Position numbers and translations under genes: made by a program
Shown: positions 43,293-52,522 of the stretch, one piece after another
How the letters are laid out: each line of letters begins with the position of its first letter
Position numbering within the stretch: position 1 is the first letter of the stretch
Notes under the pieces: model-generated
What the model saw: only the letters and a program-made list of their open reading frames with translations
What the model was told of the DNA's origin: nothing
Databases searched by the model: none
NCBI RefSeq assembly: GCF_026184235.1
Contig: NZ_CP110806.1
Location: 3,906,001 to 3,970,000, forward strand
Length of the DNA stretch: 64,000 nucleotides
DNA from: Cellulomonas sp. S1-8
Lineage (GTDB): Bacteria; Actinomycetota; Actinomycetes; Actinomycetales; Cellulomonadaceae
Direction of reading: 5' to 3'

Positions 43293-44093
43293 TCAGCCCT
43301 GGAGGATCGAGGAGACGAGCAGCTGGGTGTAGGCGGCCTGCGGGTCGTCGAGGACCCGGTCCGTCAGGCCGGACTCGATGACGAAGCCGTCCTTCATCAC
43401 CAGCGTCCGGTGGGAGATGAGGCGCGCGACGGCGAGGTCGTGGGTGACGACCACGACCGCGAGACCGAGCTCGGCGACGAGCGAGCGGATCAGGTCGAGC
43501 AGGCGGGCCTGCACCGACACGTCCAGGCCGCTCGTCGGCTCGTCCATGAAGACCAGCCGCGGGCCGAACACGAGGTTCCGCGCGATCTGCACGCGCTGGC
43601 GCATGCCGCCCGAGAACGAGGCGGGCGTGTCGTCGATGCGGTCGGCCGGGATCTCGACGCGGCGCAGCCACTCGTCGGCCTCCGCCCTGATCGCGCCGTA
43701 GTGGCGCCACCCGTTCGCCATGAGCGGCTCACCGACGTTGCCGCCCGCGCTGACGTGCATCCGCAGCCCGTCCGTGGCGTCCTGGTGGACGAAGCCCCAC
43801 TCGGTGCGCCACAGGCGCCGCACCTCGCGCTCGCTCAGCGTCGACAGGTCGAGCAGGCCGTCACCCGCGCCGTCGTCGTGGCGGACGGCCGTGCGGTAGC
43901 GGATCGACCCCTCGTCCAGCGTGAGCTGCTGCGCCAGGACGCCGAGCAGGGTGGACTTGCCGGAGCCGGACTCGCCCACGACGGCGAGCACCTCACCCGG
44001 CCACAGGTCGAAGGTCACGTCCCGGCAGCCGAACCGCTCGTCGTAGCGGTGCCCGGCGCCGGTCACGCTCAGCAGGGGCGTCTCGTCGGTCAT
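43293..44093 (-). CDS. phnK: C-P lyase ABC-type protein PhnK
   Basis: 266-aa ATPase. Walker A GESGSGKST, FVHQDATDGLRMHVSAGGNVGEPLM (a PhnK hallmark), signature FSGGMRQRVQIARNL, Walker B LVFMDEPTSGLDV, H-loop THDLAV. In Escherichia coli PhnK docks on PhnJ of the core complex. ATG 44093 overlaps the phnJ stop (ATGA); longer upstream frames are shadows of phnJ. Confidence 0.95.
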   Translation of the reverse strand: MTDETPLLSVTGAGHRYDERFGCRDVTFDLWPGEVLAVVGESGSGKSTLLGVLAQQLTLDEGSIRYRTAVRHDDGAGDGLLDLSTLSEREVRRLWRTEWGFVHQDATDGLRMHVSAGGNVGEPLMANGWRHYGAIRAEADEWLRRVEIPADRIDDTPASFSGGMRQRVQIARNLVFGPRLVFMDEPTSGLDVSVQARLLDLIRSLVAELGLAVVVVTHDLAVARLISHRTLVMKDGFVIESGLTDRVLDDPQAAYTQLLVSSILQG

Positions 44094-44962
44094 GCGTTCA
44101 CCTCGGCGGCCCGGTCGCCCTCGCGCGCCTGCGTGGTGCGCTCGCAGTGGTCGGTGTCGGAGCAGACGAACATCACGCCTCCGCGGTCGTCCATGACGAC
44201 CTCGTCGAGATACACACCGGCAGATCCGCAGATCTCGCACGGCCGGTCGAACCGCTGTGGCTCGAAAGGGAAGTCCTCGAATCCCAGGCTCTCCACGTCG
44301 GTGTACGGCGGGATGGCGTAGATGCGCTTCTCACGCCCGGCACCGAAAAGCTGCAGCGCGGGGCTCCGGTGCATTTTCGGGTTGTCGAAGCTCGGGATAG
44401 GAGAAGGCGCCATGACGTAACGCCCGTTGACGAGCACCGGATAGTCGTACGTCTTCGCGATGTGCCCGTACCGCGCGATGTCCTCGTAGAGCTTGACGTA
44501 CATCAGGCCGTACTCCTCGAGGGCGTGCAGACGCCGCGTCTCGGTCTCGCGCGGCTCGAGGAAGCGCAGCGGCTCGGGGATGGGGACCTGGTACACGATG
44601 ACCTGACCGTCGACCAGCGGGGTCTCGGGGATCCGGTGCCGGGTCTGGATGATCGTGGCCTCGTCCGTGCGCGTCGTGCTGGCGGCGCCGGCGACCTTCT
44701 CGAAGAAGGCGCGGATCGACACCGCGTTGGTCGTGTCGTCCGCGCCCTGGTCGATCACCTTGAGCGTGTCGGACGGGCCGATCACCGCTGCGGTGACCTG
44801 GACGCCGCCGGTGCCCCAGCCGCGGGGCATCGGCACCTCCCGGGACGCGAACGGCACCTGGAACCCGGGGACGGCGACACCCTTGAGCAGGGCGCGGCGG
44901 ACGACCCGCTTGGTCTGCTCGTCGAGGTAGCCCTCGTTGTAGACGATCCGTGGCGCGGTCAT
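44090..44962 (-). CDS. phnJ: Carbon-phosphorus lyase, radical SAM subunit PhnJ
   Basis: 290-aa catalytic subunit that cleaves the C-P bond of ribose 1-phosphonate 5-phosphate by radical chemistry, giving alkane and the 1,2-cyclic phosphate. The cysteine pattern is intact: C242, C245 and C267 for the 4Fe-4S cluster (C-x2-C-x21-C) and C273 as the catalytic thiyl residue. N-terminal YNEGYLDEQTKR and RGWGTGGVQVT are strongly conserved. Overlaps phnI by 4 bases. Confidence 0.97.
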   Translation of the reverse strand: MTAPRIVYNEGYLDEQTKRVVRRALLKGVAVPGFQVPFASREVPMPRGWGTGGVQVTAAVIGPSDTLKVIDQGADDTTNAVSIRAFFEKVAGAASTTRTDEATIIQTRHRIPETPLVDGQVIVYQVPIPEPLRFLEPRETETRRLHALEEYGLMYVKLYEDIARYGHIAKTYDYPVLVNGRYVMAPSPIPSFDNPKMHRSPALQLFGAGREKRIYAIPPYTDVESLGFEDFPFEPQRFDRPCEICGSAGVYLDEVVMDDRGGVMFVCSDTDHCERTTQAREGDRAAEVNA

Positions 44963-46080
44963 GCGTTCTCCTCGATCAGGGTCCCGCGTGCGGACGCGTC
45001 CGCCGAGGCCGCCTCGCGGGCCCGGAACTCGCGGCGCAGGCTGCGGATCAGCCCGAGCTCCGCCTGGAAGTCGACGTAGTGCGGCAGCTTCAGGTGCTCG
45101 ACGAACCCGGTGGCCTGGACGTTGTCGGCGTGGGCGATCACGAACTCCTCGTCCTGCGCGGGCGACACCACGCGCTCGCCGAACTCCTCGCGGCGCAGCG
45201 CCCGGTCGACCAGCGACATCGACATGGCCTTGCGCTCGGCCCGTCCGAAGACGAGGCCGTAGCCGCGGGTGAACTGGGGGGCCTGGTCGGCGCTGCCGAC
45301 GAACTGGTTGACCATCTGGCACTCGGTCACCTCGATGCGCCCGATCGGCACGGCGTGCCCGAGCTCCGGGACGTCGAGCTCGACCTCGACCTCGCCGACC
45401 CGCACCTCGCCGACGAACGGGTGGGTGTTGCCGAAGCCGCGCTGCGTGGAGTAGCCCAACGAGAGCAGGAAGCCCTCGTCGCCGCGGCTGAGGGCCTGCA
45501 GGCGCTCGGCGCGGCTCATCGGGAAGACCGTCGGCTCGCGGGTGAGGTCGCCCGGGTCCGGGTCGGTCCAGCCCTCGGCGGGCCGGTCCAGCTCGACGAG
45601 GGCGTCGACGCCGAGCAGGTCGGTGACGCGGGGCATCGGCTCGCCGGCCGGCGCGTCCGGGACCGGCAGCTCCGGGGTCTCGAGCTCGTCGGCGAGGAGA
45701 CGGTGGGTGTAGTCGAACGTCGCGCCGAGCTGCTGGCCGCCGGGGATGTCCTTGAAGGTCGCCGAGACGCGGCGCTCCGGGGGCAGGCCGGCGGTGTCGA
45801 CGGCGAGGGTGATGCCGAACCGCGGCAGCGTGGTGCGGTAGGAGCGCAGCAGGGTGACGGCCTCGAGCACGTCGCCCTGCGCCTGCAGCAGCGCCTTCGC
45901 GGCCAGGTCCGGGTCGTACAGCGAGCCCTCGGCCATGACGCGCGAGACGAGCACGCCCAGCTGGTCGCGGACCTGCACGTGGTCGATGCGCGGGACGTCG
46001 GCATCGCCGCGCCCGCGCTTGGCGAGCAGCGCGTGGGCGTGGGCGATCGCCTTCTCGCCCCCCTTGACGGCGACGTACAT
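44959..46080 (-). CDS. phnI: C-P lyase subunit PhnI
   Basis: 373-aa nucleosidase-like subunit that with PhnG, PhnH and PhnL couples phosphonate to ribose of ATP. It begins MYVAVKGGEKAI, with the family features ALLAKRG, SLYDPDLAAKALLQAQGD, LSLGYSTQRGFGNTHPFVGE and GYGLVFGRAERKAMSMSLVDRAL. Full length. The start shares one base with the phnH stop (TGATG). Confidence 0.96.
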   Translation of the reverse strand: MYVAVKGGEKAIAHAHALLAKRGRGDADVPRIDHVQVRDQLGVLVSRVMAEGSLYDPDLAAKALLQAQGDVLEAVTLLRSYRTTLPRFGITLAVDTAGLPPERRVSATFKDIPGGQQLGATFDYTHRLLADELETPELPVPDAPAGEPMPRVTDLLGVDALVELDRPAEGWTDPDPGDLTREPTVFPMSRAERLQALSRGDEGFLLSLGYSTQRGFGNTHPFVGEVRVGEVEVELDVPELGHAVPIGRIEVTECQMVNQFVGSADQAPQFTRGYGLVFGRAERKAMSMSLVDRALRREEFGERVVSPAQDEEFVIAHADNVQATGFVEHLKLPHYVDFQAELGLIRSLRREFRAREAASADASARGTLIEENA

Positions 46081-46730
46081 CAGGCGTCCCCTCTCTCGTC
46101 GTCGGCGTGCTCGTGCGCATGCTCGTGCGCGTCGCTCAGCGCGGTGGTGCGTGGCAGACCGCGCACCGTCGTCCCCGCGGCGAGGAGGACGTCGACGCCG
46201 CGCGGGAAGAGCGCGTGGTTCGCCTGCCACTGGGCGAGGAAGCCGGGCGGCAGGCCGGCGCCGTCCCACGTGGCGACCTCGGGGATGCCCGGTCCGGTCG
46301 CCACGAGCGCCTGGGTGCCGTGCGCGCCGGAGGTGTCGATCACGAGCGTCGCCGACCGGTGCGGCTCCTCGTCCGTCCCCTGCGCGAGGTCGCCCAGCGA
46401 GGGCGCCGCAGACGGCGAGGAGACGACGGCGAACGCGGCGTCCCCGGGCTCGTCGACGACCCGCGCGCCGGTGTGGAAGGCGATCCAGGCGCCGACCGCG
46501 GGTGCCGCCCGCAGCGCGGGATCGAGCCACACGGGCGTCTGCTCGTCGCACAGCGCCAGGACCACGGCTCCGGCGGTGGCGCCCAGCGGGGCCGGGGGCT
46601 CGACGACGACGCCGACGGGTTGGGCCGTCGTGGGGCGCGCGAGCGCCTCGAGCACGGCGCGGAACACCTGCTGCGCGTCGCGCACCGGGTGCGCGAACCC
46701 GGGCGTGCGGTGGGCGACCGACGTGCTCAT
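46080..46730 (-). CDS. phnH: C-P lyase subunit PhnH
   Basis: 216-aa subunit of the PhnGHIJ core complex (PLP-transferase-like fold without cofactor). N-terminal HRTPGFAHPVRDAQQVFRAVLEALARP and C-terminal LAQWQANHALFPRGVDVLLAAG are typical. A His-rich tail (EHAHEHAD) ends the protein. ATG 46730 overlaps the phnG stop by 4 bases. Confidence 0.94.
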   Translation of the reverse strand: MSTSVAHRTPGFAHPVRDAQQVFRAVLEALARPTTAQPVGVVVEPPAPLGATAGAVVLALCDEQTPVWLDPALRAAPAVGAWIAFHTGARVVDEPGDAAFAVVSSPSAAPSLGDLAQGTDEEPHRSATLVIDTSGAHGTQALVATGPGIPEVATWDGAGLPPGFLAQWQANHALFPRGVDVLLAAGTTVRGLPRTTALSDAHEHAHEHADDERGDA

Positions 46731-47212
46731 GCGTGCTCCCTGGCGACGGTGAAGAAGTCGACGACCGTGCTCCGTGCGTCGCCCTGGGCGGCCGCGTCGC
46801 GCTCCGCCTGGGCGCGCTCGAGCGGCTCGATCACGTCGGTGAGGACCCGCGCGCGCTGCTCCGGTGCGGCCAGCAGGGCGTCGAAGACGGCGGCCAGGCC
46901 GGCGTGCTCGGGGTGGCTGCCGAGGACGTACGACGTGCCGCTCACCTCGCCCACGCCGGCACCGCTGAGCATCACCGTCGCCCGGGTGACGGTCGCCTCC
47001 CCGAGGTTGAAGCGGTCACCGGTGCCGCCGACCCGGCCCTGCACCATCACGAGGCCGGCCTCGGGGGCCCGCAGGTACGTGACCTCGGGCTGCTCACCCC
47101 ACGCCGACCACAGCGCCGCCAGCTCGGCATGGGAGGAACCCGCGAGCACCCGCGCGGCACGACGGACGTCGTCGACCGACGGACCGCCTGCCACGCTGTC
47201 CTGGACCGTCAT
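46727..47212 (-). CDS. phnG: C-P lyase subunit PhnG
   Basis: 161-aa subunit, first gene of the operon. LRAPEAGLVMVQGRVGGTGDRFNLGEATVTRATV is the family core, followed by GTSYVLGSHPEHAGLAAVFDALL. ATG 47212 has GAGG 11 bases upstream; the GTG at 47224 has no good ribosome site. A GntR-type operator lies 35-56 bases upstream, so expression is probably repressed by PhnF in the absence of inducer. Confidence 0.93.
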   Translation of the reverse strand: MTVQDSVAGGPSVDDVRRAARVLAGSSHAELAALWSAWGEQPEVTYLRAPEAGLVMVQGRVGGTGDRFNLGEATVTRATVMLSGAGVGEVSGTSYVLGSHPEHAGLAAVFDALLAAPEQRARVLTDVIEPLERAQAERDAAAQGDARSTVVDFFTVAREHA

Positions 47213-47246
47213 GATGCGATGCACCTCACGCCCGACATCCCCTCAA

Positions 47247-47268
47247 GTTGTCTACTGTTCTAGATAAC
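47247..47268. promoter_or_regulatory. Candidate PhnF operator between phnG and phnF
   Basis: Inverted repeat GTTGTCTA-CTGTTC-TAGATAAC (8-6-8, one mismatched pair), the AT-richest stretch of the divergent intergenic region. It has the GT...AC ends common in sites of the HutC subgroup of GntR regulators, to which PhnF belongs. Likely covers both promoters. Confidence 0.7.
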
Positions 47269-47367
47269 TCACATGCTAGGCCGAGCCCACCAGGCGGAGA
47301 AGACCCAGCGGTCGACGCCCAGGGCACCAGACGATGAACTTCTGTGGACACCCGGGAGGGACACGCC

Positions 47368-48129
47368 GTGACGGATCGCACCACCGCCGCCCGCGCGCGC
47401 AGCGGCTACTCGGCCTGGCGCCTGATCGCCGAGGAGCTCCGCGTCGAGATCGGCGACGGCCGGCTGCGCGCGGGCGACCGCCTCCCGACCGAGCACACGC
47501 TGGCCGAGCGCTTCGACGTGAACCGGCACACGGCACGTCGGGCGATCGCCGTGCTCGCCGAGGACGGGCTCGTCGAGTCCCGGCGCGGCAGCGGCACCTT
47601 CGTCACCGGCGAGCCGGTGCGGCTGCACAAGATCGGGCTGCGCACCCGCCTGACGCGCAGCCTCGGCACCCGCGGCAGCGCCAGCGTGCTGGACAGCGCG
47701 GTCGAGGACGCCCCGGCCGAGGTCGCCCGGCGGCTCGCGATCCCCGGCGGCCGGGCGGTCCGGGTCGAGACGACCCGCTCGGTGGCCGGGCGGCCGATCT
47801 CCGTGAGCACGCACTGGTTCGACGTCGCGCGGCTGCCCGACATCGCCGTCACGCTGGGACGCGAGGGGTCGGTCACGGCCGCGCTGCGCGCGAGCGGCAT
47901 CGACGACTACGTGCGGGCGTCGACCGTCGTCAGCGCGCGGCACGCCACGGCGTCGGAGGCCGCGCTGCTCGCCCTCGGGCCCGGCGCGATCGTGCTGGTG
48001 GCCGAGGCGCTCGACACCCTGCCCGACGGCACCCCGCTGCAGCACCTGGTGACGCGCTTCGCCGCCCAGCGCGTGCGCCTGGACATCGAGCACCCGACCC
48101 CGGGGAGCCCGCCGGCCGCGAGTCCCTGA
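47368..48129 (+). CDS. phnF: GntR/HutC-family regulator of phosphonate metabolism
   Basis: 253-aa repressor. Winged helix-turn-helix at residues ~12-75 (LRAGDRLPTEHTLAERFDVNRHTARRAIAVLAEDGLV, then SRRGSGTFV) and a UTRA ligand-binding domain after it (HWFDVARLPDIA, GIDDYVRASTVVSARHATASEAALL). It is divergent from the phnG-N operon. GTG 47368 is set by GGGAGGG seven bases upstream; the earlier GTG at 47344 lacks one. Confidence 0.9.
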   Translation: MTDRTTAARARSGYSAWRLIAEELRVEIGDGRLRAGDRLPTEHTLAERFDVNRHTARRAIAVLAEDGLVESRRGSGTFVTGEPVRLHKIGLRTRLTRSLGTRGSASVLDSAVEDAPAEVARRLAIPGGRAVRVETTRSVAGRPISVSTHWFDVARLPDIAVTLGREGSVTAALRASGIDDYVRASTVVSARHATASEAALLALGPGAIVLVAEALDTLPDGTPLQHLVTRFAAQRVRLDIEHPTPGSPPAASP

Positions 48130-48142
48130 CCCTGCGGCACCG

Positions 48143-48838
48143 TCACGGCTCGATGCGCACGTCCGTGCCGCGCAGCCCCGCGCGGAACCCGTCGTCCTGG
48201 ACGGTCACCTCGTGCAGCACCAGCCCGTCGGGCATGCCCTCGATCTCGTGCTCGATCGTCACGAGCCGGCGGGCGAGCGCCCCGAACGCGTCGGCGAGGA
48301 AGCCCGGGCCGCCGATGTCGATCGTCCGCGGCTCGATGACGAGGCGCCCCGCGCGCACCGTGACGGTCCCGGTCGCCTCGACGTCCAGCACCCGACCGAG
48401 GCCCTCGAACGACCGGTGCACGGCCGCCTGGTCCGGGCTGCCCGGGACGGGTCCGACGCGCACGTCGGACCCGATCTGCCCCGCGACCAGGTCGAACGGC
48501 ACGGTGGCGTCGACCGTCAGGGCCCCGGCGACCAGCCCCGCCGCCCCGGTCCGCAGGTCCTGACCGGTGACGGCGACGTCGTGCACGATGCCGTCGGGCG
48601 TCGCCAGGGTCCGGGCGTCCAGGGTGATCCCGTCCAGCCACAGGTCGCCGTCGGCGAGGTCGTCGGGGGGCTGGTCCGCCGCGCTGCCGTCCCCCGCCGT
48701 CGTCGTCGGGCGCGGGACCGGCGCTGCCGACGACGCCGACCGCGTCACCGCGAGCACGGCGACGACCACCACCAGCACCATCACGAGCACGGCCACCGCC
48801 GCCCCGACCAACCCGTCCACCAGCCGCCGTCGCTCCAT
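48143..48838 (-). CDS. LmeA-like DUF2993 lipid-binding protein
   Basis: 231-aa protein with one N-terminal membrane helix (about residues 7-35, Val-rich) and an outer domain of alternating short strands (LWLDGITLDARTL, GALTVDATVPFDLVAGQIG, AGRLVIEPRTIDIGGPG). This pattern fits the DUF2993/LmeA family that binds phosphatidylinositol-type lipids in actinobacterial cell envelopes. ATG 48838 (MERRRLVDG) places the basic residues just before the helix. Stop lies 13 bases from the phnF stop (convergent). Confidence 0.75.
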   Translation of the reverse strand: MERRRLVDGLVGAAVAVLVMVLVVVVAVLAVTRSASSAAPVPRPTTTAGDGSAADQPPDDLADGDLWLDGITLDARTLATPDGIVHDVAVTGQDLRTGAAGLVAGALTVDATVPFDLVAGQIGSDVRVGPVPGSPDQAAVHRSFEGLGRVLDVEATGTVTVRAGRLVIEPRTIDIGGPGFLADAFGALARRLVTIEHEIEGMPDGLVLHEVTVQDDGFRAGLRGTDVRIEP

Positions 48839-48892
48839 GGGCGAAGTCTGGCCCGGCTCGGCCGGACGCACCCGGCGAGTGCCGGGAACGCG

Positions 48893-51799
48893 TCACGGCA
48901 CGGGGACCGTCGCCGCCGCGGCCGCCTGGTCGGCGATCAGGCGTTGCGCCCTGTCGGTGATGTCGGCGGCCCGGCCGCCCAGCTGCAGCGCGGTGAAGTT
49001 GAACCTCTGACCCGGGCCCGTCAACGCAGTGGTGATCGCGTCCGTCGGGACGTCCTGCGGCACGACGCCGACGAACCGGGTGCGCGTCGGGCTCATCCGC
49101 ACGGTCGTCGGCACCCCGTCGACGAGGATCTGCGTCGGCACCTCGTCGAGCTCGGACGCGACGTCGTCCAGGCTGGACGTGCCCGGCGCGAGCCGCTCGA
49201 CGTCCTTGCGGACCTGACCACCCAGCTCGGCCTGGGTGACGAGCCTGCGCATGCCCTTGTCCGCGGCGACGGCCTCGATGGCCGCGGCGGACAGCTCCTC
49301 ACTGCCCCCGACGACCGCCCGCACGTCGTCGGTCAGCCCGGACCGGCGCAGCACCGCGAGGACGGCGGGCCGGTTCTGCTCGATGACGAACCGGGCGAAC
49401 TCCTCGGGGTCGCCGATCCCGCTCGACGACGACCGCAGACCCTGCGCGGCACCCCGGCCGGCCTTCGCCTCCAGCACCGTGACCAGCTCCATCGTCCCGT
49501 CGGGCAACCGCCGCGCGATGACGCCGTCGGTGAGCTGGCGCCCGGCCAGGTCGGCGATGCGATGACCCTCGATCACCTCCAGGCCCGCGGAGTCGGCGAC
49601 GCCCAGCACGTCGTCCGCGCCCGTGGCCATCCGTCGGGCGACGTCGACGTGCATGATCTCCTCGAAGAGCTGGCCCTTGACCTGGTTGACGTCGGCACCC
49701 TTCGCCAGGACCCGGGCGATGGCGTCGTCGGGCAGGTCGAGGCCCGCCAGGACGGCCCGGGCGCGGACGAGGCGCGCCTCGGCGACCTGCAGCCCCGCCG
49801 CGCCGATGCCGAAACGGCTCGCGGCCCGGGCGGTGAGCTGCTCACCGACGTCCTCACCCAGCGCCGCGGTCGCCCGGCTCCGGAACGCGGACAGCGCGAC
49901 GGCGTCGCCGTTCGCGGCCAGCGTCCGCGCCGCCGGACGCAGTGCCCTCGCGACCGGCGCCAGGTCCACCAGCAGGAACGCCGCGTCGAGCAGCACCCAC
50001 GTCAGCGACGGCTCGTTGAGCGAGAGGTCCGCCACCGCCTCGTCGAGGGCGACGTGCTCGGCCGCGGACTCGTCGAGGTAGCTGTTGATGCTGCCGTACA
50101 GCGCGCCCGCGCCCCAGGCCGCCGCGACGGCCACACCCGCCGCGGGCGTGAAGAGCATGCCCGCCAGCAGGGTCGTGGTGATCGCGAGCGCCGCCACGAC
50201 CCACCCCAGGAAGGTCTCGTCGTCCTCGATCGCCTCGATCCGCGTCCGGATGGCGGCGATCAGGGTCTCGTGGGTCACGCCGAGCCGTTCCTGGGTGATG
50301 CGCAGGACGTCCCGCATGTTCCAGACCTTGAGGTCGTCGTCGTCGATCGCGTCGCGGACCCGCTCGATGTTCGCCAGCACCTCCGTGACCGTCCCGCCGA
50401 CCATCGCGCCGAGCTCCGTCGGGTCCGCCGACGAGAACGACCCCGGCACGTACGCGCTGCTCAGGAGGATCGGGTACGTCCGGCCGAACGAGTACCGGGC
50501 CGCGTTGTAGATCGGCACCCGCTGGGCCAGCAGCTGCCGGTTCCGGTCGAGGTTCGCGATGTCGACCATGACCGACTGCTCGTTCTCCGGGATCCTCCTG
50601 GCGAACTCCTCCGGCGTCAGGACGCCGGCGGCCGGGGCGTACCTCGACAGCGCGGACTCGGCCACCTGGATCGACAGGGCCAGCGGCTGCGGCGCGAGCT
50701 CGGCCAGCATCCGGTCGGCTGCGAGCAGGCCGTCGATGTCCGGCGAGCACACGAGGGCGGAGTACCGCTCCAGCTCGCTGCGCGCCTCGTCCGCGTTGTG
50801 CTGCAGCATCTCGACGGCGACCGTCTTGGCCTCCGCCAGGAAGCGGGCCGGGAACCACTGGTGGACGAGCTGCAGCAGGGTGCGCTCGTCCGGGACGTCG
50901 AGCGCGGCGAGCTCGGCCCCGATCTGCGCGCTGAGGTCGGCCTCCACGGCCGCCAGCGCCTGGCGCGCGCTCGTGGCGGCCGGGTCGACCCCCGAGCGGT
51001 CCTGCGCGTCGTCCGCGAGCGCCGCGAGCTCGGTCCGGGCCCTGTCCCGCCGCGTGATCATGTCGACCAGGTGGGCGCCGCCCGTCGCCTGGTCCAGCCT
51101 CACCCTGTCGGCCTCGTCGAGGCTGGGCAGCAGCAGCGCGCCGTAGCGCTCGGAGGGATCGGGCACGTGGGCGCCCGTGGGTTGGCGGGCGATCCCGGCC
51201 GAGCGGCCGACCGGGGCGTCCGCGGGCGAGGAGCCCGCGACCCACTGCGCCGCCGCCCGCTCGGCGGCCACCTCGTGGGCGTCGGCCGGGTCGCTCACGG
51301 TCAGGCCGGTGGCGGCGGGCGCGGCGGGTGCCTGCACGGTGTGGACGAGCTCGTGCGCGAGCAGGTGGGACCCCCCGCGGGTGCCCGGCTGGTACTCGCC
51401 CTGGCCGAAGAACACGTCGGCGCCCACGGTGAACGCCCGCGCACCCAGCGACCGGGCGAGGTCGGCGGACTCGGCGTCGCGGTGCACCCGGACCCCGGCG
51501 AGCGCGTCGGGCCCGACGACGTCGCCGTACCGCCGCTGCAGGTCGGGGGCGAGGCGTTCGCCACCACCGACCCGACCGCTGATCCGCCCGGCGAGCTCGT
51601 CGGCCGGGGCGCCGGGACCGGTCGCGAGGGAGCGCACGAGGCGCACGGTCATGGCGTTGCCGCCCACCTGCTGGAGCTGCTCCAGCACCGCGGCGGGCCC
51701 CGTCGGCGACCACGCTGGCGCCCGGGAGTCGGCGCGGTCCGTCCTCCTGAGGGTCGCGCCCACCGGTGCGTGCCGTCGTGCGGCACCCGCGGTGCTCAC
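48893..51799 (-). CDS. DUF4157 protein with nuclease-like C-terminal domain
   Basis: 968-aa multidomain protein. Residues ~70-160 are a DUF4157 domain with the metallopeptidase motif HELVH (149-153). A long helical middle follows, then a hydrophobic region at about 528-565 (LGWVVAALAITTTLLAGML). After that comes a region around 700-790 with GQLFEEIMHVDVARRM, GHRI and TDGVIARRLPDG followed by VLEAKAG. Asp758 and E777-A-K779 fit the D...ExK signature of PD-(D/E)XK nucleases. DUF4157 domains are common in secreted toxins and contractile-injection effectors; no immunity gene or injection cluster is adjacent. Start uncertain: GTG 51799 chosen; ATG about 51835 and 51883 are alternatives. Confidence 0.78.
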   Translation of the reverse strand: MSTAGAARRHAPVGATLRRTDRADSRAPAWSPTGPAAVLEQLQQVGGNAMTVRLVRSLATGPGAPADELAGRISGRVGGGERLAPDLQRRYGDVVGPDALAGVRVHRDAESADLARSLGARAFTVGADVFFGQGEYQPGTRGGSHLLAHELVHTVQAPAAPAATGLTVSDPADAHEVAAERAAAQWVAGSSPADAPVGRSAGIARQPTGAHVPDPSERYGALLLPSLDEADRVRLDQATGGAHLVDMITRRDRARTELAALADDAQDRSGVDPAATSARQALAAVEADLSAQIGAELAALDVPDERTLLQLVHQWFPARFLAEAKTVAVEMLQHNADEARSELERYSALVCSPDIDGLLAADRMLAELAPQPLALSIQVAESALSRYAPAAGVLTPEEFARRIPENEQSVMVDIANLDRNRQLLAQRVPIYNAARYSFGRTYPILLSSAYVPGSFSSADPTELGAMVGGTVTEVLANIERVRDAIDDDDLKVWNMRDVLRITQERLGVTHETLIAAIRTRIEAIEDDETFLGWVVAALAITTTLLAGMLFTPAAGVAVAAAWGAGALYGSINSYLDESAAEHVALDEAVADLSLNEPSLTWVLLDAAFLLVDLAPVARALRPAARTLAANGDAVALSAFRSRATAALGEDVGEQLTARAASRFGIGAAGLQVAEARLVRARAVLAGLDLPDDAIARVLAKGADVNQVKGQLFEEIMHVDVARRMATGADDVLGVADSAGLEVIEGHRIADLAGRQLTDGVIARRLPDGTMELVTVLEAKAGRGAAQGLRSSSSGIGDPEEFARFVIEQNRPAVLAVLRRSGLTDDVRAVVGGSEELSAAAIEAVAADKGMRRLVTQAELGGQVRKDVERLAPGTSSLDDVASELDEVPTQILVDGVPTTVRMSPTRTRFVGVVPQDVPTDAITTALTGPGQRFNFTALQLGGRAADITDRAQRLIADQAAAAATVPVP

Positions 51800-51900
51800 C
51801 GCCTCATGGTCACAGACTCCGGGCCTGGTGACCATGGTCGGCCGCCCGCGCCCGCCGAAATCCGTACGGCGCCCCGACGCCACCCTCCTAGAGTCACGCC

Positions 51901-52404
51901 GTGACCGTGGAGCGGACCCTGGCGAAGGTCGACGAGGACCTGCGCCTCGGCGACGTCGAGATGGCGCGCACCCGGCTACGGAGCCTGGTCCAGAGCCTGC
52001 CGCACCGGCTCGACGCGCGGGACCGGCTGGCCGACGTCTACCGGCTCGAGGGCAACCTGGTCGAGGCGGGACGCTGGTCGTACCTCGGCGAGGACCGCGA
52101 CCCGGAGGAGGTGGCGGCGTTCGAGCGCGCCTGCGGCGACGACGCGGTGCGGATCATGCGGGCGCTGCGGTGGCGCGGCCCCGAGGACGCCGCCGGGACG
52201 GAGGCGGCGCGGCAGCGGCTGCTCGACGTCCGCACGCGGGCGCAGGACAAGGCCGGCAGGAAGCTCGACTGGGAGACGTCGGGGCGTGAGGCCGCAGGAT
52301 CCCGGCGGGACGACCTCGGCACCGTCGGGTGCCTGCTGGGTGCCCTCGTCCTCGTCGCCCTGATGGTCGTCGGCGCGGTGACGGTGGTCGGCTGGGTCCT
52401 CTGA
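51901..52404 (+). CDS. DUF6584-family protein
   Basis: 167-aa protein. The N-terminal ~95 residues form a TPR-like helical unit (LAKVDEDLRLGDVEMARTRLRSLVQSLPHRLDARDRLADVYRLEGN) typical of the actinobacterial DUF6584 family. The C-terminus ends in one membrane helix (VGCLLGALVLVALMVVGAVTVV). Function unknown. GTG at 51901. Divergent from the DUF4157 gene. Confidence 0.75.
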   Translation: MTVERTLAKVDEDLRLGDVEMARTRLRSLVQSLPHRLDARDRLADVYRLEGNLVEAGRWSYLGEDRDPEEVAAFERACGDDAVRIMRALRWRGPEDAAGTEAARQRLLDVRTRAQDKAGRKLDWETSGREAAGSRRDDLGTVGCLLGALVLVALMVVGAVTVVGWVL

Positions 52405-52522
52405 GACGTCGGGCCGGTCGTCGCGCCGCGCGCGGCTCGACAGTGGCGGCCGCGGAGACACCGATGAGTCCGCGCACCCTCGCCGGTCTACTCCCCCACC
52501 ACCACGACCCAAGGAGCACCGC

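Noticed and set aside
48212..51904. Plus-strand open frame of 1230 codons
   Set aside because: Antisense shadow of the DUF4157 and LmeA-like genes; no recognisable domain.
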